The notes under the pieces were generated by a model. The model was not told the DNA's origin, did no database searches, and saw only the letters and a list, made by a program, of their open reading frames with translations. A stretch of 64,000 nucleotides of DNA from a virus: IMG/VR virus record IMGVR_UViG_3300028197_001024, positions 1-64,000 of that record. One strand, given 5' to 3'. Each line of letters begins with the position of its first letter. The first letter of the stretch is position 1. The position numbers were made by a program, and so were the translations under genes. Shown here one piece after another: positions 43,036 to 51,922 of this stretch.

Positions 43036-44214
43036 ATGAAAAGAGTAAAATCATATAATGAGTTTATAGCAGAATCTAACACTAAGAATGTAGATGAAGG
43101 TATTACCGATATTAAAGGTATTATGAGTAATCCTATTAAATATAAGAAGATTAAAAATAATGCTAAGAAGTATCAACAGACTAAAGTTCAAGTAGCTTTA
43201 AATAATGTTGATTATGAAAAGAAGAAACAAGCATCCAAAGGAGAATTAGATAAAAAGACTAGTGATACATTAAAAGCTGCAAACGCTGCTAAGAATCAAG
43301 CTCTAAAAGATAAAGCATCTGCAATTAGCCAAAGAATGAAAGATCTGGCTACAACAGATCCACTTAAAGCAGTGGTAACTATTGCAACTACAAAATCAAA
43401 CCTAGCAGCAGCAGAAACCGCGCTGAAGGCAGCAGATGGTGAAGAATCAAAACAGCTTAAGATAAGAATTAAAAAATTAGCAGGTAAAGCAGCTGATGCT
43501 AAAAAAGATCTTCAAGATTATGAATCTGATAGTGGAGATAAAGAACAGGTTGAATTACCAGGTGAAAAGGAAAAGGCTGCTAAAGCAGAAAAGGAAAAGT
43601 TAGATAAAGAAAAAGCTGATAAGGCTAAAGAAGCGGCCGAGGCTGAGATTACTAAAGCTAAAACTGCATATGATGCTGTAAAAGATGGTGATGATGAAAA
43701 AGCCAAATTACAAGCAGAGATTAAATTTAAACAAGCTCAACAGAAAAAAGCTAAGTTAGATGCTAATGATGAATTATTTCAAGGACTAGGGGATGACATT
43801 GGAGAAATAATGAAAAAGGTAAAGGCACTTGATCCAGATGCTAATACTGAAACGGAGACTGAAACTGACACAAACGATGATACGGAAGTTGATGATAATA
43901 CTCCTGATGATCCAGGCGCAAAATTAGAAGCTGATATTAAAGCATTTAATGATAACATAGAAACTGAAAGAACTACAATGAATAAAGCTACTAAAGATTT
44001 AGAACAGGCTAAAAGAGATCTAAAAACTGGTAGAGGTTCTGATGAAAAAGTTCAAAAGTTACAAAAGGCAATTGAAGATAGTAAAGAAGATATTGCTGGA
44101 CTTAAGAGAAAGGAAGCAGATGCTAAAAAGAAATTAGCTGCATTACCAGAATCTTTTAATCCACTAGAAGAAACTGTTTCTGAAAAGTTTAGAAGGTTAA
44201 TGAATAATGTATAA
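43036..44214 (+). CDS. Lys/Glu/Ala-rich coiled-coil protein, likely internal head protein
   Basis: A 392-aa, very charged protein with long coiled-coil stretches (~45-130, ~180-240, ~300-370) and an acidic Thr/Asp-rich break (~273-295). The N-terminus MKRVKSYNEFIAES resembles targeting peptides of T4-like core proteins, and LESFNPLEETVSE-type sites could be cut by the gp21 protease (L/I-x-E). Late motif and position after gp23 support a core or internal protein. Function not proven. Confidence 0.55.
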   Translation: MKRVKSYNEFIAESNTKNVDEGITDIKGIMSNPIKYKKIKNNAKKYQQTKVQVALNNVDYEKKKQASKGELDKKTSDTLKAANAAKNQALKDKASAISQRMKDLATTDPLKAVVTIATTKSNLAAAETALKAADGEESKQLKIRIKKLAGKAADAKKDLQDYESDSGDKEQVELPGEKEKAAKAEKEKLDKEKADKAKEAAEAEITKAKTAYDAVKDGDDEKAKLQAEIKFKQAQQKKAKLDANDELFQGLGDDIGEIMKKVKALDPDANTETETETDTNDDTEVDDNTPDDPGAKLEADIKAFNDNIETERTTMNKATKDLEQAKRDLKTGRGSDEKVQKLQKAIEDSKEDIAGLKRKEADAKKKLAALPESFNPLEETVSEKFRRLMNNV

Positions 44215-44698
44215 AGTCCGTAAGATAAACTTTGGATGGTATAAAAGGAGGCATGGTATTCTATTAGAGAATCTGCCTCCTTTAAAGCAAAAACTTTTAT
44301 TAGAAAATAATCATATGAAATGGTTAGATTCTGATGTGAATGCTTTTGAGATTATATTTAAGGTTGAGGATATGAATGAACATGAAAAGAATCCTAACCG
44401 TATACTTTGGAATCCTTTTAGAGAAACTTTTACAAATATTAAAGAATTAGAAAAAGATTCGGATTTAGTAGATTGGAATTGTGGTATCTGTAAAGTTGAG
44501 ATAAAATCTAGAATGGATTCTAAAAAAGTTGAAAACTTTGTATGTAGTAAATGTTCAGAAGCTCATAACTCACGGAATAACAGAGTTGATCAAAGAATAA
44601 TAGATTCATCTGTTAGATTTTTGAAACACTGTAAATCTTTATTAAAAGGCGAACAGAGGGAGTTTATGACTTATGTCCGTAGGTCATCAAAAGGCTAA
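44207..44698 (+). CDS. Hypothetical zinc-ribbon protein
   Basis: A 163-aa protein. Residues ~92-122 contain CGICKVEIKS and CSKCSEAHNS, a CxxC...CxxC zinc ribbon. The rest is basic and helical. The start overlaps the previous gene by eight bases; the end overlaps the convergent minus-strand gene by 12 bases. DNA or RNA binding is possible. No family recognised. Confidence 0.5.
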   Translation: MYKVRKINFGWYKRRHGILLENLPPLKQKLLLENNHMKWLDSDVNAFEIIFKVEDMNEHEKNPNRILWNPFRETFTNIKELEKDSDLVDWNCGICKVEIKSRMDSKKVENFVCSKCSEAHNSRNNRVDQRIIDSSVRFLKHCKSLLKGEQREFMTYVRRSSKG

Positions 44699-45472
44699 TG
44701 ATTCTTCTATTGTTATTTTTCTAAACACGCCTAATTTACTTGTAGGGCATGCATTAAAAATTTGTATACCTTTCCCTTTAATATCTTTGCTAATAGCATC
44801 AAACGCAGGTAAAAATTGATTTTTATAAATATTATCTGCAGTTACCTTAGTAGGATAGCCTTCATGAAAATGACTTTCTTTATTATGTCTTCCCATATCA
44901 TATCCTAAAAGTATTATTCTTTTTGCACCAAGATGAATTGCTAAATTAATTGCAGCAGCTCCACTATTATTACCATGAGCTATAGAATCAGCTGACCATT
45001 CTATGCCAAGTTTTTTCCCTCTCTTTAATAATGTTACTTCGCATGGATAAGATCTTGGTGCTAGAGTAAATCTTTTGCCTTTAAATTTTATTATATCATT
45101 TTTAAGCCATGACCAAACTCTACCATCAGTCCAATAAACTGCATTGGCTTCTGGCCAAAATTGTATAGCTTTATTTAATGCAATAGTTTTTTTACCTCTA
45201 AGTTTATTCCACTCAAATCCTTTTAGTGATGGTCCACCACCAATAATATAAACAGTCTCACCTTTCCATAATGGAATTACTTTACTATAATGCTTATGAG
45301 CATTTTTAGGAATGTTATGCGATGACCGTCTTTCTACTTGTGTAGGGGAATTTACCTTTATGATATTATTCTTTCGTGTATTACCTCTAGATATTCTACT
45401 CTGTGAATTTGCAGATTGGCTAGCTGGCACAGTAACCTTAACAATCTTTCTTATTTTTCTCGTTCTTCTCAT
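44687..45472 (-). CDS. DUF115/MptE-like Rossmann protein, only minus-strand gene
   Basis: A 261-aa protein. The basic, Ser/Arg-rich N-terminus (~1-60) is followed by VYIIGGGPSLKGFEW, TIALNKAIQFWP, YWTDGRVW and GNNSGAAAINLAIHLGAKRI then ILLGYDMG. This is the pattern of DUF115/MAF-like proteins that act in surface-glycan or flagellin glycosylation. It is transcribed against every other gene here, converges on the zinc-ribbon gene and diverges from gp44 across 73 A/T-rich bases. It looks like an accessory gene with separate control. Confidence 0.7.
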   Translation of the reverse strand: MRRTRKIRKIVKVTVPASQSANSQSRISRGNTRKNNIIKVNSPTQVERRSSHNIPKNAHKHYSKVIPLWKGETVYIIGGGPSLKGFEWNKLRGKKTIALNKAIQFWPEANAVYWTDGRVWSWLKNDIIKFKGKRFTLAPRSYPCEVTLLKRGKKLGIEWSADSIAHGNNSGAAAINLAIHLGAKRIILLGYDMGRHNKESHFHEGYPTKVTADNIYKNQFLPAFDAISKDIKGKGIQIFNACPTSKLGVFRKITIEESLAF

Positions 45473-45519
45473 TGGTGTATTTTTTTATTTATTTACATTA
45501 AAACAAATGCTATTTTTTC

Positions 45520-45534
45520 CATATAAAAATAAAT
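45520..45534 (+). promoter_or_regulatory. CATATAAAAATAAAT leader motif
   Basis: Lies 26 bases before the gp44 ATG within the divergent 73-base spacer, preceded by a T-run. Confidence 0.4.
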
Positions 45535-45545
45535 CTAACTCATAT

Positions 45546-46508
45546 ATGAAGAATATCCAAAACGTGCTATTAACAGAGAAGTACAGGCCGCAATCCTTAG
45601 ATGATTTAATTACACCACAGAGAGTTGGTGAAAAATTAAGCAAAGGGGTTTATCAACATTTATTACTACACGGTAGTCCAGGTACCGGCAAAACATCTGC
45701 TGCAAAGGCATTAGTAAAACATTTTAAGCATCCTTATTTATACATTAATGCGTCAACTGATACATCTGTTGATATTGTAAGAAATAGAATAACTGATTTT
45801 TGTGCTAATCGTTCTATAATGGATGAACCAGGAAAAATGAAGGTTATTATTCTTGATGAGATTGACGGTGTATCTGATCAATTCTTTAAAGCATTAAGAG
45901 CTACTATGGATCAATTTGCTGTAAATGCAAGATTCGTTGCAACATGTAATTATATTAATAAAGTACCAGATCCAATTCAGTCAAGATTTGAAATGATTGA
46001 TTTTGATTTTAGTAAAGAAGAAGAAACTGAAATAATGAAAAGTTACATTATGAGGATTTTTCAAATATGTAAAGAAGAAGGTATTGGGATTGATAAACAT
46101 GCAGCGGTTGAATTAGTAAAAAGAAAGTTTCCTGATTTAAGAAATATGTTAAATCAGTTACAGGGATTCAAATCACAAGGTGTAGAAACAATAACAGTTG
46201 AAAATATAAAACAATTTAGTTCAGTATATAAAGACATTTATGATTTGGTTATAGATGGAGAAGATCCTGTAAAAAATTATCAATATATGTTATCAAATTA
46301 TGCAAATAGATCTGATGATGTTTTATCTTCTTTAGGTGCTGAGTTTATCGAGTTTATAAAACAAGATAGGCAATCATATATTCAATTTATTCCGCAGATA
46401 ATTATAACTGTGGCAAAGTACCAAGCACAAAGACAACAAGTAATTGATCCTGCAGTATCAATGCTTGCTTGTATTTATGAACTGCAATCAATATTAAATG
46501 GAGTATGA
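45546..46508 (+). CDS. gp44: Clamp loader large subunit (gp44)
   Basis: A 320-aa AAA+ ATPase (T4 gp44 is 319). LLTEKYRPQSLDDLI opens it; Walker A is GSPGTGKTSA, Walker B IILDEIDG, sensor 1 ATCNYINK and the SRF arginine-finger region IQSRFEMIDF. The frame extends back to 45312 opposite the minus-strand gene, but the ATG at 45546 gives the family length. It loads the clamp encoded at 22445. The gene is displaced 22 kb from gp45, into the late region. Confidence 0.93.
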   Translation: MKNIQNVLLTEKYRPQSLDDLITPQRVGEKLSKGVYQHLLLHGSPGTGKTSAAKALVKHFKHPYLYINASTDTSVDIVRNRITDFCANRSIMDEPGKMKVIILDEIDGVSDQFFKALRATMDQFAVNARFVATCNYINKVPDPIQSRFEMIDFDFSKEEETEIMKSYIMRIFQICKEEGIGIDKHAAVELVKRKFPDLRNMLNQLQGFKSQGVETITVENIKQFSSVYKDIYDLVIDGEDPVKNYQYMLSNYANRSDDVLSSLGAEFIEFIKQDRQSYIQFIPQIIITVAKYQAQRQQVIDPAVSMLACIYELQSILNGV

Positions 46509-46660
46509 GATCACAATTCTTAAAAGCACTAATAGAAAAGTTTCCTAATTGGATGGAGTTAGGTGGAGCAGTTAAAAGATATCATGATTTAAGGCAATCA
46601 AAATTAAGTAAAGAAGAATGCGAGAAAATTGTATTAGGTTCCTCTTTCAGTATTAATTAA
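46505..46660 (+). CDS. Small hypothetical protein (51 aa)
   Basis: Begins at an ATGA overlap with the gp44 stop: MRSQFLKALIEKFPNWMELG, then a helical Lys-rich part ending SSFSIN. The overlap and uninterrupted frame support translation. It is too short to be gp62. Function unknown. Confidence 0.5.
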   Translation: MRSQFLKALIEKFPNWMELGGAVKRYHDLRQSKLSKEECEKIVLGSSFSIN

Positions 46661-46693
46661 AACTTGTTATAATTAAATTAAATAACACATAAT

Positions 46694-47917
46694 ATGAAAA
46701 AAACAGGCAGACATACATTTGTTATAGATGGAAATTATTTTCTATTTAGGACCTTATATGTAATTCCTAGCAGATCTAAAAAAGCAGGTCTATTAGGTAC
46801 AGATGAAGACGTACAAACTTTTGTCAAAAAATTGGCAACTGACTTTGCATATCAAATCAGATTATTTGAAGGTCTTATCGATAAGGTTGTTTGGACGGTA
46901 GATTCAAGATCATGGAGAAAGGACTTTTACCCAGAGGCAGAATATAAAGGTAATCGTAAACAAAATGATGCTCTTAACTGGGAGAACTTTTCAAAAGCAA
47001 CAGCAGACTTTATTTCTATCCTATCTAAGCAAGGTGTTATTATTTCTAAAATTGACGGTGCTGAAGGAGATGATCTAATGTATGCATGGAATACTGAATG
47101 TCTTGCAAATGACAAATCAGTTATTATGTTTACTGGTGATAGAGACTTAGTTCAATTAGTAGATAAGAGTACAAATAATAATACTCATACTATTCTATTT
47201 TCCCCAGCTCATAAAAAATTATATACTTACCAAGGTTTTTCTGAATGGATGGATTCTCAAACTGAAGAAGAACAATCTGATGATATATTTGATGTACTAA
47301 AAACTTCTGTATCACCAGAGAATCAGGCTAAGAAATTACTTAAAGCATTGGTCGCAAAGAAAAAGGTTTCTATTATAGAAGTTGACCCTGAAGACTTTCG
47401 TTTCCGTAAAGTACTCACAGGAGATGCTGGTGATAATGTACCACCTGCTTACTATTATAAAAAAGGTAATAGGAGATACGGAATCAGCGAAAATAAGGCA
47501 ACTGCTATCATCGCTGAGTTCAAAGAAAAGCATGGTCACTTATCTCATATGTATCTTTACAATGATGAGTATATTACTGACCTTGCAAATATGACTGTAA
47601 GAGTTATGAATGCAAAACATATGAGTAGAGAACAGATTATTACTAATCTAAAATCCAACGTCAATCTTATGGTACTTGCTGCTGAATCAATACCAGAAGG
47701 TATCTTAGATGAAATGTTTAAATCAGTAGAATCAAAAATGAATGTAAAAGGTTTGCAATTAAAAACGATATCTACAATGAAATCTATTTTAGAGAATACT
47801 GAATACTCAAAAGAAACTGATAGTTCTTTTAAGGCTTCGTTCTTTAAAGATGATGATAGTGATTCTGATGATATGTCTTTTATAAAAGGTGGTAAAAAAC
47901 AAGATAAGATTTTTTAA
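46694..47917 (+). CDS. rnh: 5'-3' exonuclease/RNase H of FEN family
   Basis: A 407-aa protein (T4 RNase H is 305). HTFVIDGNYFLFR starts the nuclease, then DGAEGDDLMYAW, FTGDRDLVQLV and VLTGDAGDNVPPAY supply the metal-binding acids, with a helix-hairpin-helix-like region after ~255. It removes RNA primers from lagging strands. An acidic Ser/Asp tail (~385-400) precedes a basic end. Extra residues lie around 180-225. Its placement beside gp44 keeps replication genes together within the late region. Confidence 0.88.
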   Translation: MKKTGRHTFVIDGNYFLFRTLYVIPSRSKKAGLLGTDEDVQTFVKKLATDFAYQIRLFEGLIDKVVWTVDSRSWRKDFYPEAEYKGNRKQNDALNWENFSKATADFISILSKQGVIISKIDGAEGDDLMYAWNTECLANDKSVIMFTGDRDLVQLVDKSTNNNTHTILFSPAHKKLYTYQGFSEWMDSQTEEEQSDDIFDVLKTSVSPENQAKKLLKALVAKKKVSIIEVDPEDFRFRKVLTGDAGDNVPPAYYYKKGNRRYGISENKATAIIAEFKEKHGHLSHMYLYNDEYITDLANMTVRVMNAKHMSREQIITNLKSNVNLMVLAAESIPEGILDEMFKSVESKMNVKGLQLKTISTMKSILENTEYSKETDSSFKASFFKDDDSDSDDMSFIKGGKKQDKIF

Positions 47918-47934
47918 ACTTTTTACAATTTCTT

Positions 47935-47950
47935 CATATAATAAATATAA
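47935..47950 (+). promoter_or_regulatory. CATATAATAAATATAA leader motif
   Basis: Lies 25 bases before the ATG at 47960; a looser match to the replication-gene motif. Confidence 0.35.
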
Positions 47951-47959
47951 AATAACTCA

Positions 47960-48376
47960 ATGAAATTATTTGATTATATAAAAGTTCTTTTCGGTAAGGA
48001 TGAACACTGGGACAAAGTTACAAATTATGATAAATCTAAAAATTCATTTATGACTAATAGATTTATGAGTATTAAATTTCCTGTTCAGGCAAATCTTTTT
48101 AATACTCTTAAAATAGATCCCGTAGGCCAAGCAGAAGCATGGCGTTTAGTTTCGTCTAAATTTAATAGAGTACCAGGCTTTATTTATACTAAAGTAAAAA
48201 AGTCTGCAAAACAAAAGGCAAAGGAATGGAATCCTAACCCAAAGGCATTAGAACTTTATATGAAATTTAACGAAATAGGAGAAAGAGAATACAAAGAAGC
48301 TCTAAAACACGACCCATTACTAGTTCAGACATCGATAGATATACTAGAAAAACAAATGGGTAATGATGTTAATTGA
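47960..48376 (+). CDS. gp62: Probable clamp loader small subunit (gp62-like)
   Basis: A 138-aa protein. MKLFDYIKVLFGKDEHWDKV, an NRFMSIKFPVQAN segment and RVPGFIYTKVKKS recall small gp62 proteins of marine T4-like phages ("LFD.IK...NRxLS"). Proximity to gp44 and RNase H supports this. T4 gp62 is longer (187 aa). The match is from memory of a weak pattern. It overlaps the next gene by 14 bases. Confidence 0.55.
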   Translation: MKLFDYIKVLFGKDEHWDKVTNYDKSKNSFMTNRFMSIKFPVQANLFNTLKIDPVGQAEAWRLVSSKFNRVPGFIYTKVKKSAKQKAKEWNPNPKALELYMKFNEIGEREYKEALKHDPLLVQTSIDILEKQMGNDVN

Positions 48377-49031
48377 TAATACTTTTGAATTAGGAATACC
48401 AACTCACATTTCATTTACTTTATTTAAGTATGATTATTTTGATAGCATACTTATAAGTAGAGTAAAAAAAGAATGTAAAAATATCTCCAAGGTAGATGGA
48501 GAGTATATTGTTAAAAAGGAATCTTTTTTAACTGCAATCAAAACAAGCAAAAGGGTACTTAATATAATTAAAAAGGCTGAAGACTTTGGTTACATACCTA
48601 ATCCAGCAGTAAAACCTAATTCTGTCTATTTCTTATGTTCTATATTTAATAGGTTACCTAACCTTGAATTTTTAACTATCAAAGTTAACGATGATAAAAA
48701 ATACTCTAGGCTAATAAAAAATGAAGCCGGGTTTAATGTAGTAAGTTTTCATTTTAGCATACTTGAAGGTATTTTTGATTTAACAAAATTATTAGATAGG
48801 AAAGAATTAGATCTTTTTAATAAAACTCTTATAGATTTTAAAATTCTTAAAAATAAATATCTTGAAAGAAAGCCATACTTTTATATGAAAGCCACGGCTA
48901 TTATAGATATTTTAACTTCTATGGAAATAGAAGGTAAGCTAACCACATTTCACATGATTGATCATATTGATTCTAAATTAGAAGAAGATGATCCTATCTT
49001 AGTTGTAAAAACCGACTATACACCTTATTGA
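48363..49031 (+). CDS. Hypothetical 222-aa protein
   Basis: A Lys/Ile/Phe-rich protein with no motif I recognise. The start is either ATG at 48363 or the next codon. It is coupled to the gp62-like gene by a 14-base overlap, so it may take part in replication. Its very AT-rich coding is similar to the surrounding DNA. Confidence 0.4.
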   Translation: MMLIDNTFELGIPTHISFTLFKYDYFDSILISRVKKECKNISKVDGEYIVKKESFLTAIKTSKRVLNIIKKAEDFGYIPNPAVKPNSVYFLCSIFNRLPNLEFLTIKVNDDKKYSRLIKNEAGFNVVSFHFSILEGIFDLTKLLDRKELDLFNKTLIDFKILKNKYLERKPYFYMKATAIIDILTSMEIEGKLTTFHMIDHIDSKLEEDDPILVVKTDYTPY

Positions 49032-49033
49032 TG

Positions 49034-49045
49034 GAATATATAAAC
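49034..49045 (+). promoter_or_regulatory. Late-type motif GAATATATAAAC
   Basis: Starts three bases after the previous stop and 27 bases before the holin-like ATG at 49061. Confidence 0.5.
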
Positions 49046-49060
49046 AAATAATGTTTGTAT

Positions 49061-49318
49061 ATGAAAAAGATAATTAGTTGGCTTAGTGGATTGTTAAGAG
49101 ATGAAAAAGGTACACCTTCATCTAAAAGATTTATTGGAATAGTCGCAGGTCTTTCTTTGTGTACAGCACTTTTTATTAATCTTTATACTGAGCATCCAGT
49201 AGAACCATCATTAGTCAATGCGGTAGCTGCTATATGTGTTGGTGGCTTAGGGTTGGCATCTGCTGATAAAATCTGGGCAAAGAAGATTGACAAAAAAGAC
49301 CAACAAATAAATTCATAA
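49061..49318 (+). CDS. Holin-like small membrane protein
   Basis: An 85-aa protein. The frame can begin at a TTG at 49055, but ATG 49061 fits the 27-base spacing to the late motif. Two hydrophobic segments (FIGIVAGLSLCTALFINLY and LVNAVAAICVGGLGLASA) are separated by a short turn, with charged ends. The pattern DEKGTPSSKRFIGI and a C-terminal ADKIWAKK are typical of holin-like proteins in Bacteroidota phages. No endolysin lies next to it in this window. Confidence 0.6.
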   Translation: MKKIISWLSGLLRDEKGTPSSKRFIGIVAGLSLCTALFINLYTEHPVEPSLVNAVAAICVGGLGLASADKIWAKKIDKKDQQINS

Positions 49319-49321
49319 TTA

Positions 49322-51283
49322 ATGGCAGTTAATGGAAGAACAACAGACGCCAACGGCGATGCTATATTAATTAGTTTACAAGAACCTTATAAAAACGTAG
49401 TAGAAGTAATAGGATATACTGATATTACTAAAGGTGAAACTACAAGCACCTTTTATAATAAACAATTTAGGTGGGGAACTGATGGTGTAACATATTCGGA
49501 TTATATAACACTTTCTAATGCGAATCTAGAAGCTTTATTGCTAAATCCAAATAAACCATTTTGGGTACAATATAGATATGAACAAGTAGGCGATGGAACT
49601 TTAGAATTCGAATCTATTGCATTAGAGTTAGTAACAGATGGTGGTGTAATTTGTAGAGTACCTCAAGTTGAGTGTGGATCTGAGGGGTGTATAGGTACTC
49701 CTAATTTAGTTGTTGACTGTTGTGGGCAAGCTTGGAATCCTTATGACTTATCTAGAGCCTCATCAATGTATAATCAATTATCAGCTATAACATCAAACAT
49801 GTTTGGTTTTTGTGTTGACTATTTTAAAACAAAAGCAGACCAAAGAAGCCGTGATGTTATCCTAAAAGAATATTCTTTATTTGATGTTATTAAAGAAGCT
49901 GAGGTTAAAATTTTAATTCCTGACAACGAACTCCCAACTAGAGAGATTCAATTTAATCCTATGATGATGGATTTTCCGGTTCAGTTTGAAATACATATTG
50001 TTAAATCTGCATTTGAGGCTGTCTTTGGTTTAGGATCTAAACCTGAAATGAGAGACTATTTATATTTTAAAGATTATATGAATAGAATGTATGAGGTTGA
50101 TGCAATCGCAGAAGCTGATGATTTTATGTATGCAGGATCTTATTGGAGGGTAAGCTTAGTACCTTATCAAAAAAGAACTGCTGTGATGTTTGAAAATACG
50201 GCAGATAGCAAAAAGGCCGAGGCTGATACTGATGCACTAATTTCAAATGTAGAAGATAAGTTTAGAGTAGAAAGAGAAAATGAATTTAGAGACGTAATAA
50301 AAGATAATCAATATAAGACTATAGGTACACAATGTAATGATTATGTTAGAAGATCATTAGATAAGAGATTAGTTATAAAGGAAGAAAATGTTTATAATGA
50401 ATGGACAATTATTTCAAAATATCATTACAAATTATCTTCAATTAAAAATGGAAATGTTTCTATGAAATATCAATATGAAGGAGGTTGGAAGAAAGAAGAA
50501 GACAGGGCCTTTACATTTTGGGTGAGACCTCAGTTTATAAAACCCATAGGAAACAATGTACTTATTTTATCAATTGTAAATAAAAATGGGAAGACCCAAT
50601 TTAATAGTGCAAAATTACCTACATTCGGTAATGCTATATCAGTTGGCGATTGGGTAAACATAAGAGGAACAGAATCATACAATGGAATTTCTAAAGTAAT
50701 TGAAGTTATAGGTGATTCAATTGTTATTGATGAAAAATACATTAATGATACCTTAACAACAAGTTCACCTAGTTTTAATAAAGAAGCAAGCAATAATTTT
50801 ATGATTTATGAAAATGATTTATTACCTCCTACTCAATATGTGTCATTTACATATACATCTAATTGGTTTATTATGAAAGTTAATGAAACCTATTATAAAT
50901 GGAAAATTACAAAACCTTTTATCAATAATAAATGGTATGCTATAGTAATTAATTTAAACGCAACCGCAAGACAGTTAGGATTATTTTTATACAACACTAT
51001 AGAAAATTCAACTCAGCCTAATCCAGAGATGACTGCAAATTTAAATCTAATTTATAATAACACACAAGTATATACACCAGCTGAGGTAATAGATAACAAC
51101 AGTTGGAAGGTATTAGGATGTGAAACAGATTTAACTAATATAAGAATTTGGAAAAAACCAATAGAGGAAGAATTACAAGAATTAATATTAAGTCAGTATG
51201 TAGTTAAAGATACTCATCTTACTTTACTTTTAGATAATGCATCACCTGAATTAATGCTTCAAGATGTAACGGATGCCAGATAA
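49322..51283 (+). CDS. Virion structural protein with C-terminal LamG-like region
   Basis: A 653-aa protein four bases after the holin-like gene. It has a beta-rich N-terminal domain, a Cys-rich stretch (~135-160), a middle part (~200-300) with IKEAEVKILIPDNELPTREI, and a C-terminal beta-sandwich (~380-650). The last ends DLTNIRIWKKPIEEELQEL, as in concanavalin/LamG-type folds. Likely a tail or baseplate-associated protein that may bind glycans; I cannot map it to a T4 gene number. Confidence 0.55.
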   Translation: MAVNGRTTDANGDAILISLQEPYKNVVEVIGYTDITKGETTSTFYNKQFRWGTDGVTYSDYITLSNANLEALLLNPNKPFWVQYRYEQVGDGTLEFESIALELVTDGGVICRVPQVECGSEGCIGTPNLVVDCCGQAWNPYDLSRASSMYNQLSAITSNMFGFCVDYFKTKADQRSRDVILKEYSLFDVIKEAEVKILIPDNELPTREIQFNPMMMDFPVQFEIHIVKSAFEAVFGLGSKPEMRDYLYFKDYMNRMYEVDAIAEADDFMYAGSYWRVSLVPYQKRTAVMFENTADSKKAEADTDALISNVEDKFRVERENEFRDVIKDNQYKTIGTQCNDYVRRSLDKRLVIKEENVYNEWTIISKYHYKLSSIKNGNVSMKYQYEGGWKKEEDRAFTFWVRPQFIKPIGNNVLILSIVNKNGKTQFNSAKLPTFGNAISVGDWVNIRGTESYNGISKVIEVIGDSIVIDEKYINDTLTTSSPSFNKEASNNFMIYENDLLPPTQYVSFTYTSNWFIMKVNETYYKWKITKPFINNKWYAIVINLNATARQLGLFLYNTIENSTQPNPEMTANLNLIYNNTQVYTPAEVIDNNSWKVLGCETDLTNIRIWKKPIEEELQELILSQYVVKDTHLTLLLDNASPELMLQDVTDAR

Positions 51284-51287
51284 CCTG

Positions 51288-51299
51288 GAATATATATTA
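51288..51299 (+). promoter_or_regulatory. Late-type motif GAATATATATTA
   Basis: Lies 26 bases before the gp16-like ATG at 51314; the last bases deviate from consensus. Confidence 0.4.
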
Positions 51300-51313
51300 C
51301 AAATAACTTATTA

Positions 51314-51922
51314 ATGGAAGATAACTCAAAAGATAAATTTAGAGACAGTATAGGTGATTTACTTAGTGAATTACCAGATGAAGTACCAGGTTTAGATGAA
51401 ACTCCAGAATTACCTAAAGTTAGGTTAGAAAGTACACAAGCAGTTGCATTAACTAAGGCAAAAGGCAAAGCTAAAAAAGTAATGTCAAGTTTACTTAAGT
51501 TTTATTTAAGTGAAGAGATTATTGCAGAGCATGAATATATTCAAGCAAAATCTAATTTAGATGAATATGCTTTAGGAATGCTTATAAGACAAATGGAAAA
51601 TAGTGAGATTGCAATTTCATCATTAATGGATATTATTAATGAAGGTGATGTTTCACCAAGAATGTTTGAGGTACTTAGTGATTTGCAAAGAACTTTATTA
51701 GATATTATTAAAAGTCAAACTATGTACATGGTGGCTATTGAAGAAAACGCCAAAAAGACTTCTAGGGATATTGATGTTTATCATGGAAATTCAGAGAGCA
51801 GTAGCAATAAAAAACAAAGCGGTGTTAAGTCAAGAGGTACTAAAGATTTAATGAGAGCATTACAAGAAACAATTAACGAAGAAGATATACAAGATGTCGA
51901 TAGTGATGAAAATGAAGAATGA
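51314..51922 (+). CDS. gp16: Terminase small subunit-like (gp16)
   Basis: A 202-aa helical protein with an acidic N-terminus, a central coiled-coil hairpin (~60-150) and an acidic tail. T4 gp16 is 164 aa with a similar central hairpin. There is no signature motif, so position decides: late motif before it, GroES-like and gp17 genes after it. It would assemble as a ring regulating gp17 packaging. Confidence 0.6.
   Translation: MEDNSKDKFRDSIGDLLSELPDEVPGLDETPELPKVRLESTQAVALTKAKGKAKKVMSSLLKFYLSEEIIAEHEYIQAKSNLDEYALGMLIRQMENSEIAISSLMDIINEGDVSPRMFEVLSDLQRTLLDIIKSQTMYMVAIEENAKKTSRDIDVYHGNSESSSNKKQSGVKSRGTKDLMRALQETINEEDIQDVDSDENEE

Noticed and set aside
45312-45545. N-terminal extension of gp44
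   Set aside because: Antisense to the DUF115-like gene; the ATG at 45546 gives the exact family length and follows a leader motif.
49055-49060. TTG start for the holin-like protein
   Set aside because: ATG two codons later matches the 27-base spacing to the late motif.
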